From positions 1 to 44,031 of the forward strand of contig NZ_LPNR01000076.1 of NCBI RefSeq assembly GCF_019266065.1: a stretch of 44,031 bases of DNA. The letters run 5' to 3'. The stretch's first letter is position 1. Each line of letters begins with the position of its first letter. The notes beneath the pieces were generated by a model that was not told where the DNA came from, did not search any database, and saw only the letters and a program-made list of their open reading frames with translations. The position numbers and the translations under genes were made by a program. Below, piece by piece: positions 15,929 through 23,549 of the stretch. This stretch comes from Nocardia sp. MH4 (GTDB lineage Bacteria; Actinomycetota; Actinomycetes; Mycobacteriales; Mycobacteriaceae).

Positions 15929-17503
15929 ATGAGAAGCGTGGTGGGACAGACGAACCATGTCGTCGTGGTCGGCGCGGGCTTGGCCGGGCTGGCCGCGGCG
16001 CTGCATCTGCGCGGCGCGGGCCGCGAGGTGACCGTGCTCGAACGGGCCGATCATCCGGGCGGCCGGGTCGGGCGCTACCGGTTCGACGACTACGAGATCG
16101 ACAACGGGGCCACCGTGCTCACGCTGCCGGAGCTGATCGACGAGGCGCTGGCCGCGGTCGGGCGGACGCGCGCGGACGTCGGCCTGCGCGTGCACCGCCT
16201 CGCGCCCGCCTATCACGCCCGCTACGCCGACGGCACCGACATCCGCGTCTACGACGACGCCGAGACGATGGCCACCGAGGTCGAGCGAGCTTGCGGACCG
16301 ACCGAGGCCCGCAACTACCGGCGGCTGCGCGCCTGGCTGGGGCGGATCTACGACGCCGAGTACGACGAGTTCATGGACGCGAACTTCGATTCGCCGCTGG
16401 ACCTGGTGCGCAGCGGCGAAGCACGGGCGGGGCTGACGGCGCTCGCCCGCCTCGGCGGCTTCGGCAAGCTGGGACCGCGGGTGCGGTCCTACCTGCGCGA
16501 CGAGCGGCTGGCCCGGCTGTTCACCTTCCAGGCGCTCTACGCGGGCACGGTGCCGGACAAGGCGCTGGCGCTCTACGGCGCGATCCCGAACATGGACACC
16601 TGCCTGGGCGTCTACTTCCCCGAGGGCGGCATGCGCGCGATCACCGCCGCGCTCGCCGAGGCGTTCACGGCGGCGGGCGGCAACCTGCTCCTCGGGGCCG
16701 AGGTCGTCGGGATCGACTATGCGGCCGGCACGCGCAAAGGCCGCCGCGCCGAGGCGGTTCGCACCGCCGACGGCCGCCGGGTCGCCTGCGATGCCGTCGT
16801 CCTCACCGCCGATCTCGGCGCACTGCCCCGATTCGGCCTGCGCCACCGGCGCGGTCTGCGGGCCTCACCGTCGGCGGTGGTGGCCCACGGCACGGTGCCC
16901 GCCGAGGTCGCCGCGCGGTGGCCGGTGCAGGCCCATCACACCATCGATTTCGGGGCCGCCTGGGCCACGACCTTCACCGAGATCGCCGCGCGCCGCGGCC
17001 GCGGACGGGTCATGAGCGATCCGTCCCTGCTGCTGACCCGGCCCGCACTGACCGACGCCGGTCTGTACGTCGAGCGCGCCGACGGCCGCCATGAACCGTT
17101 CTCGCTGCTCGCGCCGTGTCCCAATCTGGACGCCGCGCCGCTGGACTGGGACCGCCTCGCCCCGGCCTATCTGCGCGAACTGCTCGCGGAGCTGGAGCGG
17201 CGCGGCTACACCGGGATCGCCGAGCACTTCCGGATCGACCACGTCGACACTCCGGTCACCTGGGCGGCGCAGGGCATGATCGCCGGCACACCGTTCTCGG
17301 TGGCACACCTGTTCCGCCAAACGGGTCCGTTCCGGCCACGCAATCTGCCAAGGGGCGTGGACAACGTCGTTCTCGCAGGTTGCGGCACCACTCCGGGGGT
17401 GGGCGTGCCCACCACCTTGCTGTCGGGCAAGCTGGCCGCGGCACGAATCACCGGCAGCCGGACGCGCAACGCCACCGACCACCGGGCTAGTGTTCCAACG
17501 TGA
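15929..17503 (+). CDS. crtI: Phytoene desaturase (CrtI type)
   Basis: This 524-residue FAD-dependent amine-oxidase-like protein has the dinucleotide-binding motif GAGLAGLAAALHL at residues 15-27, the ERADHPGGRVGRY signature, IDNGATVLTLPEL, and the C-terminal LAGCGTTPGVGVPTTLLSGK that closes the FAD site. CrtI enzymes introduce double bonds into phytoene to give lycopene or intermediates. A GGPP synthase upstream and a phytoene synthase downstream (crtB, beyond mptA) complete the early pathway. ATG 15929 lies 7 bp after the stop of the synthase gene, so the two should be co-transcribed. Related desaturases acting on diapophytoene or other steps cannot be excluded by sequence alone. Confidence 0.88.
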   Translation: MRSVVGQTNHVVVVGAGLAGLAAALHLRGAGREVTVLERADHPGGRVGRYRFDDYEIDNGATVLTLPELIDEALAAVGRTRADVGLRVHRLAPAYHARYADGTDIRVYDDAETMATEVERACGPTEARNYRRLRAWLGRIYDAEYDEFMDANFDSPLDLVRSGEARAGLTALARLGGFGKLGPRVRSYLRDERLARLFTFQALYAGTVPDKALALYGAIPNMDTCLGVYFPEGGMRAITAALAEAFTAAGGNLLLGAEVVGIDYAAGTRKGRRAEAVRTADGRRVACDAVVLTADLGALPRFGLRHRRGLRASPSAVVAHGTVPAEVAARWPVQAHHTIDFGAAWATTFTEIAARRGRGRVMSDPSLLLTRPALTDAGLYVERADGRHEPFSLLAPCPNLDAAPLDWDRLAPAYLRELLAELERRGYTGIAEHFRIDHVDTPVTWAAQGMIAGTPFSVAHLFRQTGPFRPRNLPRGVDNVVLAGCGTTPGVGVPTTLLSGKLAAARITGSRTRNATDHRASVPT

Positions 17504-17574
17504 AGCCGTAAACTGACGGCCGACTTATCAGCTCGCGGTTGCGACCGCCGACCATCCGGGGGGACCGACCGAAC

Positions 17575-19257
17575 ATGCCGCCCCCTGAGACGACCGTAGG
17601 CCCCATGGACACCACGCGCACCCTCGAGCCGCAGCGCCACATGCCCACCGGGACCGATCCCGGCGTCCGGTCCCGGCTACGGACCGCGGGTGACTTCATC
17701 CGCAGTCCCGAAGGCCACGCGGCCGTCATGGGGTTCTTCGGCGCGGTCATGATCACCTTCGGCGGTTTCGGCGCGGGCGCCGTGCGCAAGCGCGACCCGC
17801 TGCTCGAGGCACTGCACCTGTCCTGGCTGCGGTTCGGCCACGGCTACGCGCTATCGACGATCGTCATCTGGATCGGCGTCCTGCTGATGATCACGGCGTG
17901 GGTTCGGCTGGGCCGCAACACCCTCGGCAAGGACGGCGGGCACGTCACGCTGAACGAGCTGCGGGCCATCGTTGGCATCTGGATCACGCCGCTGCTGTTC
18001 GCGGCGCCGATGTTCAGTCGCGACGCCTACTCCTACCTCGCCCAGGGCGCGCTGCTGCGCGACGGTTACGACCCCTATCAGGTGGGTCCCGTCGCCAATC
18101 CCGGTGTGCTGCTGGACAACGTGAGCCCGGTCTGGACCACCACCACCGCGCCCTACGGCCCGATGTTCCTGCTCATCGGCCGGGTGCTCACCATGCTCAC
18201 CGGCGACAACGTCATCGCGGGCACCATCGCGCTGCGCGTCGTCATGCTGCCCGGCCTGGCGCTGATGATGTGGGCGGTGCCGTACCTGACCAAGCACCTG
18301 GGCGGGAAGCCGACCGTGGCGCTGTGGCTGGCGGTGCTCAATCCGCTGGTGCTGGTGCACCTGATCGGCGGCGTGCACAACGAGATGCTGATGGTCGGGC
18401 TGATGTGCGCGGGCATCGCGCTGGTGCTCGAACGCCACCATGTGGCCGGCATCGTGGTCGTCGCGATCGGCGTCGCCATCAAGGCCACCGCGGGCGTCGC
18501 GCTGCCGTTCCTGGTGTGGATCTGGATCCTGCACGAGAAGGAGCGTCGGGCCGCCGAACGGGGCGCCTCCGATCCCGAGGTGTCGGAAGACCAGAAGCAT
18601 CCCGACGCGGCCCGCCCGTCGGCGGACATGCCGCATCCGCTGTTCGTCTTCGCCAAGATCGCCGGTATCGGTGTCGGGGTGTTCGCGCTGGTGTTCGGCG
18701 CCGCCTCGGTGATCGCGGGGGTCGGGTTCGGCTGGGTCACCGCGCTGCAGGGCTCCAACAAGATCATCAACTGGCTCTCGCTGCCAACGATCCTGGCGCA
18801 CATGGTCACCTGGGTGACCCCGCTGCGCCTGGACTCCGTGCTCAGCGTGACCCGCGAACTGTGCAAGATCGCCCTGGTGGTGTTGCTGGTCGCCATCTGG
18901 TGGCGGTTCCGGCATTCCGAGCGGGAGGCCGTCCTCGGCATCGTGATCGCGTTCGTCGCGATCGTGCTGCTCTCCCCCGCCGCGCTGCCCTGGTACTACT
19001 CGTGGCCGCTGGCGCTGGCCGCCGGTTTCGCGCTGTCGACAGTGACCCTGCAGTGGCTGGTCGGGCTGTGCACCTGGTTGATGCTGGTGTTCCAGCCGGA
19101 CGGGTCGATCGGGCTGTACAACTTCTGGCACGTCGCGCTGGCCACCTTCGCCGCCGTCGTGGCCGCGGTGTCGCTGCGGACCGTCGATCCCCTGCACCTG
19201 CGATCGGCCAGTTCCCGGCCCGTCACCAGGGAACCGGCGCCCACCGTCCGGGCATGA
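17575..19257 (+). CDS. mptA: Alpha-(1->6)-mannopyranosyltransferase (MptA type)
   Basis: This 560-residue polytopic membrane protein has 12 or so hydrophobic segments and resembles GT-C mannosyltransferases using polyprenyl-phosphate mannose. MptA-like features include the first extracytoplasmic loop with the acidic motif FSRDAYSYLAQGALLRDGYD, DPYQVGPVANPG, and WTTTTAPYGPMFLLIGR. Members elongate the alpha-1,6-mannan core of lipomannan and lipoarabinomannan. Its position after the GGPP synthase matches Rv2174 (mptA). ATG 17575 follows a G-rich purine run (17558-17564) by 10 bases; ATG 17605 is an alternative. A TAAACT box at 17509-17514 could give it its own promoter. Its stop overlaps the start of crtB (ATGA), so it is embedded in the carotenoid cluster. 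Confidence 0.88.
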   Translation: MPPPETTVGPMDTTRTLEPQRHMPTGTDPGVRSRLRTAGDFIRSPEGHAAVMGFFGAVMITFGGFGAGAVRKRDPLLEALHLSWLRFGHGYALSTIVIWIGVLLMITAWVRLGRNTLGKDGGHVTLNELRAIVGIWITPLLFAAPMFSRDAYSYLAQGALLRDGYDPYQVGPVANPGVLLDNVSPVWTTTTAPYGPMFLLIGRVLTMLTGDNVIAGTIALRVVMLPGLALMMWAVPYLTKHLGGKPTVALWLAVLNPLVLVHLIGGVHNEMLMVGLMCAGIALVLERHHVAGIVVVAIGVAIKATAGVALPFLVWIWILHEKERRAAERGASDPEVSEDQKHPDAARPSADMPHPLFVFAKIAGIGVGVFALVFGAASVIAGVGFGWVTALQGSNKIINWLSLPTILAHMVTWVTPLRLDSVLSVTRELCKIALVVLLVAIWWRFRHSEREAVLGIVIAFVAIVLLSPAALPWYYSWPLALAAGFALSTVTLQWLVGLCTWLMLVFQPDGSIGLYNFWHVALATFAAVVAAVSLRTVDPLHLRSASSRPVTREPAPTVRA

Positions 19258-20273
19258 GCGATCGGGGTCCGGGCGCGGTCGCGCCGGAAGACCTGACCGG
19301 GCCGGCGGCCGACGCCGCTGTGATCCCGCTCGATGCCGCGTACGCGAGTTGTCGGCGCATCGCCGCCGAGCACGGTCGCACGTACTACCTGGCGACCACC
19401 CTGCTCACACCACCGCGGCGCCGAGCCGTGCACGCGCTCTACGCCTTCGCGCGCATGGTGGACGACATCGTCGACCACGCCGACAACCCGGCCCGGGTCC
19501 TCGACCCCCGCGACGGCGCGTACCTCGCCGGTTCGGAGCTGAGCCCGGCCCAGCACCTCGATCTGGTCGAACGGCAATTCCGGCTCGCCCTCGAACAGGG
19601 CGTGATCGATACCGGCGACCCGCGTCGTCGGCAGATCCTGACCGCCGCCGCCGACACCATCGCCCGCTACGACATCGCGCACACCCACTTCTGGACGTTC
19701 CTCGACGCCATGCGCATGGACGTGCCCGGCACCGACGGCCACCGCACCCGCTACGCCACCATGACCGAGTTGCGCGAGTACATGCGTGGTTCCGCCGCCG
19801 CCATCGGCCTGCAATTGCTGCCGGTGCTCGGCACGGTCGTCCCGGTCGCCGACGCCGAACCGGCCGCCGCCGCGCTGGGCGAGGCCTTCCAGCTCACCAA
19901 CTTCCTGCGCGATGTCGGTGAGGACCTCGACCGCGACCGGATCTACCTGCCCACCGAGGAGCTGGCCGCCTTCGGCGTCGACGAAGCCCACCTGCGCGCG
20001 TGCCGTGCCACCGGGCGCACCGATCAGCCGCTGCGCCGCGCGCTGGCACATCTGATCGCCGTCAATCGCGATGTCTACCGCCGCGCGGAGCCCGGTATCG
20101 CGCTGCTCGAGCCCCGGGTCCGGCCGGCGATCCGCACGGCGGCGGCGCTCTACGCCGAGATCCTCGACCGTATCGAGGGGGCCGACTTCCAGGTGTTCCA
20201 GCGAAGGGCGACGGTGCCCAACCGTCGGCGAATCCTGGTCGCCGCCAAGGGGTTCGCCACCGTACGGCGCTGA
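19254..20273 (+). CDS. crtB: Phytoene synthase
   Basis: The 339-residue protein belongs to the squalene/phytoene synthase family, which condenses two GGPP molecules into phytoene. Visible motifs are YYLATTLLTPPRRRAVHALY, the first Asp-rich motif ARMVDDIVDHAD, MRGSAAAIGLQLLPVLG, and the second Asp-rich motif LTNFLRDVGEDLDRDRIYLP. It supplies the substrate for CrtI, encoded two genes upstream, with mptA in between. The ATG at 19254 overlaps the mptA stop by 4 bp, so it is probably translated by coupling. A hairpin begins at its stop codon. Confidence 0.92.
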   Translation: MSDRGPGAVAPEDLTGPAADAAVIPLDAAYASCRRIAAEHGRTYYLATTLLTPPRRRAVHALYAFARMVDDIVDHADNPARVLDPRDGAYLAGSELSPAQHLDLVERQFRLALEQGVIDTGDPRRRQILTAAADTIARYDIAHTHFWTFLDAMRMDVPGTDGHRTRYATMTELREYMRGSAAAIGLQLLPVLGTVVPVADAEPAAAALGEAFQLTNFLRDVGEDLDRDRIYLPTEELAAFGVDEAHLRACRATGRTDQPLRRALAHLIAVNRDVYRRAEPGIALLEPRVRPAIRTAAALYAEILDRIEGADFQVFQRRATVPNRRRILVAAKGFATVRR

Positions 20274-20298
20274 CGCGGCCGGGCGGCCCGCGGCGTCA
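20271..20298. terminator. Hairpin overlapping the crtB stop
   Basis: TGACGC (20271-20276) pairs with GCGTCA (20293-20298), with a GC-rich interior that can form additional pairs. It lies between convergent crtB and the ArsR-type regulator gene. The stem is imperfect, so this is a moderate call. Confidence 0.45.
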
Positions 20299-20370
20299 CA
20301 TCATCGGACTGCCGCGATCTCGGGCCGTCCGCCGACGTGCCAAGCCCCGGCACCGACCGATGCCGTCGGT

Positions 20371-20730
20371 TCAGCCCGCGATCTCAGGGCGTTCGGCCAG
20401 GCCCAGGCGCAGGTGCTCGCTGTGGTAGACAGCCTCGTCGAGCAACTGGGCGACGTGCTGGTCGTAGAGGCTGTAGACGATGCTGCGGCCGGCGCGGGTG
20501 CCGGTGACCAGGCCCAGATTGCGCAGCAGCCGCAGCTGATGCGACACCGCGGACTGCTCCATCCCCACCGCCTCGGCGAGTTCGGTGACCGGTCGGGGCC
20601 CCTGGCGCAGTTCGGACAGGATCAGCAGTCGGCTCGGGGTGGCCAACGCTTGCAGGGTGGTCGCCACGTGCGCGGCGGCCGCGGCGTCCAGCCGCGTCGC
20701 CGGACGGCCGCCTTCCACACCGTGTCCCAT
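20371..20730 (-). CDS. nmtR: Ni/Co-sensing ArsR-family repressor (NmtR type)
   Basis: This 119-residue winged-helix repressor closely resembles M. tuberculosis NmtR. It begins MGHGVEGG, giving His3 of the N-terminal metal site, has the recognition helix MEQSAVSHQLRLLRNLGLV, and keeps all alpha-5 ligands: D90, H92, H103 and H106, in a D-x-H-x10-H-x2-H pattern. Metal binding should release it from DNA. The start ATG 20730 matches the MGHG start of NmtR; an in-frame ATG nine codons upstream would bury His3. It is divergent from a P1B-4 ATPase gene and the shared 90-bp gap contains an inverted repeat, so it should repress the exporter and itself. Confidence 0.92.
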   Translation of the reverse strand: MGHGVEGGRPATRLDAAAAAHVATTLQALATPSRLLILSELRQGPRPVTELAEAVGMEQSAVSHQLRLLRNLGLVTGTRAGRSIVYSLYDQHVAQLLDEAVYHSEHLRLGLAERPEIAG

Positions 20731-20757
20731 GGCGTGGAGTGTAGCGGACCAGCACAC

Positions 20758-20773
20758 ATGAATATCTCTTCAT
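20758..20773. promoter_or_regulatory. ArsR-type operator and promoter between nmtR and the ATPase gene
   Basis: ATGAA tatctc TTCAT (20758-20773) is a 5-6-5 inverted repeat like those bound by ArsR/SmtB repressors. A TATTCT -10 box for the ATPase gene follows at 20783-20788, so a bound repressor would cover the -35 area. Confidence 0.7.
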
Positions 20774-20820
20774 ATGATCTGTTATTCTCGGGTCCTCGTT
20801 CCCCGCCTCGGAGGTGCCCT

Positions 20821-22854
20821 GTGGTCTCGTCCACCGCCACGCCGACCCGCGCCGTCACCGCGTCCCGCGCTTCGACCACGCGGACCGGACTGTTCGCGAT
20901 TCCCGAGATGCGCTGGGCCGCCACGGCGACCGCGCTGTTCGCGCTCGGTCTGCTCGCGAAGCTGACCGGCGGACCGTCCTGGCTGTGGTGGTCGCTGCTG
21001 CTGGCCTGCTACCTCGCCGGCGGCTGGGAACCGGGTCTGGCGGGTCTGAAAGCGTTGCGGGACAAGACCCTCGACGTGGATCTGCTGATGGTGGCGGCCG
21101 CACTCGGGGCGGCGGCGATCGGCCAGGTCGTGGACGGGGCGCTGCTCATCGTCATCTTCGCGACCTCGGGTGCGCTCGAGGCGCTGGCGACCACGCGCAC
21201 CGAGGACTCGGTGCGCGGCCTGCTCACCCTCGCCCCCGACACCGCGACCCGGCTCACCGACGACGGTGAACAGACCGTCGCCGCCGTCGATCTCGCGATC
21301 GGCGAGGTGATCCTGATCCGTCCCGGCGACCGGATCGCCGCCGACGGCCGGGTCGTCGACGGCGCGAGCGAGGTCGACCAGGCCACCATCACCGGTGAAC
21401 CCCTGCCGGTGGACAAGGCCACCGGCGACGAGGTGTTCGCCGGGACGCTCAACGGCACCGGCGCGCTGCGGGTCCGGGTCGAGCGCCGGGCCGAGGATTC
21501 GGTGGTCGCGCGGATCGCGGCGCTGGTCGAGGAGGCGGGTCGCACCAAGGCCAGGACCCAGCTGTTCATCGAGAAGATCGAGCAGCGCTATTCGATCGGC
21601 ATGGTCGTCGCGACGCTGGCCGTCTTCATCGTTCCGCTGATCTACGGTGCGCCGCTGCGGGATTCCCTGTTGCGCGCGATGACGTTCATGATCGTCGCCT
21701 CCCCCTGCGCGGTGGTCCTGGCCACGATGCCGCCGCTGCTGGCCGCGATCGCCACCGCGGGCCGCCACGGCGTGCTGGTGAAGTCGGCGGTGGTGATGGA
21801 ACAGCTGGGCGCGACCACCCGGGTCGCCTTCGACAAGACCGGCACGCTCACCCGCGGCATCCCGGACCTCGTGGAGATCCACCCGCTGCCGGGCAGTGCG
21901 GTCTCCGAGGATCAGATCCTGCGCCTGGCCGCCGCGGTCGAGCACCCGAGCGAACATCCGCTGGCCGCGGCGACCGTCCGCGCTGCCCGGCAGCGGGATC
22001 TGGATTTCCCTGTCGTCCACGACTTCGCCGCACAACCCGGTCGTGGCGTGTCGGGGCGGGTCGACGGCCACCACCTGCGCATCGGCTCGCCCACCGTGCT
22101 CACCGGCGATCTCAGCTCGGTCGCGGACGCCGCACGAGTGCGGCACGGGTCCAGCGCCAGGCCGACGCGCTCGATCGCCGCCGCGGAGATCGTCGCGACG
22201 GTACACTCCCGTGGCCGCACGGCGGTCGTGGTGCTGCGCGAGGACGAACCGGTGGCGGTGCTCGGCTTCACCGATCAGGTCCGCCCCGAGGCGGCGAGCG
22301 CGGTGGCCGCGCTCGCCGAATCCACCGGCAGCACACCGGTTCTGCTGACCGGCGACAACCCCGCCACCGCGGACCGGCTCGCCCGGCAGCTCGGGATCGG
22401 CGAGGTGCGCGCCGGGCTGCTGCCGCACGACAAGGTCACGGCCGTGCGGGAGCTGGCCGCGGGCGGCCACCGGGTGACCATGGTCGGTGACGGGATCAAC
22501 GACGCGCCCGCCCTGGCCGCCGCGCAGGTGGGGATCGCGATGGGTGGCGCGGGCTCGGATCTGACGGTGCGGACCGCGGACGCCATCGTCGTCCGGGACG
22601 ACCTGACCGCCATCCCGGCCGTCATCGCGCTGTCGCGGCGCGCACGCCGGGTGGTGCTGGCCAACCTCGCCATCGCGGCGAGCTTCCTCGGCGTCCTGGT
22701 CGTCTGGGACCTGGTCGGTCATCTCCCCTTGCCGCTCGGCGTGCTCGGGCACGAGGGTTCGACGGTCCTCGTCGGCCTCAACGGCCTGCGACTGCTGCGC
22801 TCGTCCGCCTGGCGGCGGGCACACGATCAGGCAACCGGACGCGGCGCTTCCTGA
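20821..22854 (+). CDS. ctpJ: P1B-4-type ATPase, Co/Ni efflux
   Basis: The 677-residue heavy-metal P-type ATPase has the phosphorylation motif DKTGTLT (Asp338), the actuator motif TGEP, LLTGDNPATADRLA and MVGDGINDAPALAAA. Subgroup markers are SPC (residues 294-296) in TM4 and HEGST (from His644) in TM6, which define the P1B-4 group that exports cobalt, nickel and sometimes other divalent metals. There is no N-terminal metal-binding domain, also normal for this group. GTG 20821 follows GGAGG (20810-20814) by 6 bases. The divergent NmtR-type repressor and shared operator support Ni/Co export; M. tuberculosis pairs NmtR with CtpJ. The symbol is given by analogy. Confidence 0.9.
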   Translation: MVSSTATPTRAVTASRASTTRTGLFAIPEMRWAATATALFALGLLAKLTGGPSWLWWSLLLACYLAGGWEPGLAGLKALRDKTLDVDLLMVAAALGAAAIGQVVDGALLIVIFATSGALEALATTRTEDSVRGLLTLAPDTATRLTDDGEQTVAAVDLAIGEVILIRPGDRIAADGRVVDGASEVDQATITGEPLPVDKATGDEVFAGTLNGTGALRVRVERRAEDSVVARIAALVEEAGRTKARTQLFIEKIEQRYSIGMVVATLAVFIVPLIYGAPLRDSLLRAMTFMIVASPCAVVLATMPPLLAAIATAGRHGVLVKSAVVMEQLGATTRVAFDKTGTLTRGIPDLVEIHPLPGSAVSEDQILRLAAAVEHPSEHPLAAATVRAARQRDLDFPVVHDFAAQPGRGVSGRVDGHHLRIGSPTVLTGDLSSVADAARVRHGSSARPTRSIAAAEIVATVHSRGRTAVVVLREDEPVAVLGFTDQVRPEAASAVAALAESTGSTPVLLTGDNPATADRLARQLGIGEVRAGLLPHDKVTAVRELAAGGHRVTMVGDGINDAPALAAAQVGIAMGGAGSDLTVRTADAIVVRDDLTAIPAVIALSRRARRVVLANLAIAASFLGVLVVWDLVGHLPLPLGVLGHEGSTVLVGLNGLRLLRSSAWRRAHDQATGRGAS

Positions 22855-22861
22855 GCGACGG

Positions 22862-22939
22862 GCGTCTGCTCGGGGCCGCAGGTCTGAGCCGCGTACCCGG
22901 CGCGCCGCCGACCGGGCTCAGGCGCAGGTCGACAGACGC
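22862..22939. terminator. Nested hairpin between convergent genes
   Basis: GCGTCTG (22862-22868) pairs with CAGACGC (22933-22939). Inside, CTGAG (22884-22888) pairs with CTCAG (22917-22921) and CCCGG (22896-22900) with CCGGG (22912-22916). It lies 7 bp after the ATPase stop and before the convergent Rv2175c-like gene, so it is probably a terminator. The remaining bases to 23052 show nothing else I can support. Confidence 0.5.
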
Positions 22940-23052
22940 GCACCGAGGCCCGCTGACGAGGATCAGGGCTGGAGCGACGGACGCCGGCTATCGGGCCGCC
23001 GACCGGACACGCCATGGGCCGGGCCGGCGGGCGGCGGCAGGAACGCGCGGGA

Positions 23053-23421
23053 TCAGAAGGGTTCGGCGGCGGCGCGGCGGACGACCTCGCGCGCCAGCGG
23101 GCCGTGCAGGGCGTCGACGGGGCGGCCGGGCAGCGAGTCGTCCTCGGTGTAGATCCAGCGCAGGATGTCCTCGTCGGAGTACTTGCCGTCGCGCATCACG
23201 GTGATGAGGCCGGGCAGCATCCGGACGATCTCGTCGTTGTCGTCGAAGAAGCGGGACGGAATGCCGGCGACGCCGTTGCGGCGGATCGCGAGGAGCTGGT
23301 GGTCACGCAGCAACTGGTGCACCGCGGTGACCGGGATACCGAGTATGTCGGCGGCCTCGGGGAGCGAGACGACGGTTTCGGTGTCGGGCAGCACATCGTC
23401 GCTGCAAGGGAAGGCACTCAC
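23053..23421 (-). CDS. Rv2175c-type DNA-binding protein (PknL substrate family)
   Basis: The 122-residue protein matches the Rv2175c family: an N-terminal helix-turn-helix (SLPEAADILGIPVTAVHQLL then RDHQLLAIRR), an FFDDNDEIVRMLPGLITVM middle, WIYTEDDSLPGRPVDALH, and a final REVVRRA helix. In M. tuberculosis Rv2175c binds DNA and is phosphorylated by PknL, encoded next to it. Here pknL lies in the same divergent place. I chose GTG 23421: it is 7 bases after a TACGGT box (23429-23434), fitting the leaderless pattern of this window, and the family similarity begins there. GTG 23427 and ATG 23466 are alternatives. Confidence 0.82.
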   Translation of the reverse strand: MSAFPCSDDVLPDTETVVSLPEAADILGIPVTAVHQLLRDHQLLAIRRNGVAGIPSRFFDDNDEIVRMLPGLITVMRDGKYSDEDILRWIYTEDDSLPGRPVDALHGPLAREVVRRAAAEPF

Positions 23422-23460
23422 TCGCACAACCGTAGTACGTGCGACCTCGCGTGCATCGGC

Positions 23461-23488
23461 TGGCATGCCATCATGACCCGGTTACGAT
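23461..23488. promoter_or_regulatory. Palindrome and -10 box between the Rv2175c-like gene and pknL
   Basis: The perfect 10-bp palindrome TGGCATGCCA lies at 23461-23470, and a TACGAT -10 candidate for pknL at 23483-23488. The palindrome is placed where a regulator could affect both divergent genes; the adjacent DNA-binding protein is one candidate (inference). Confidence 0.35.
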
Positions 23489-23549
23489 CGTGGGGGCCGC
23501 ACACGGTGGCCTGGTCGCTTGTCGCAGTGTCGCGAGGGGTGAGAAGTTT

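Noticed and set aside
22855..23052. Small RNA gene between the ATPase and Rv2175c genes
   Set aside because: The nested hairpin is adequately explained as a terminator between convergent genes; no promoter is visible.
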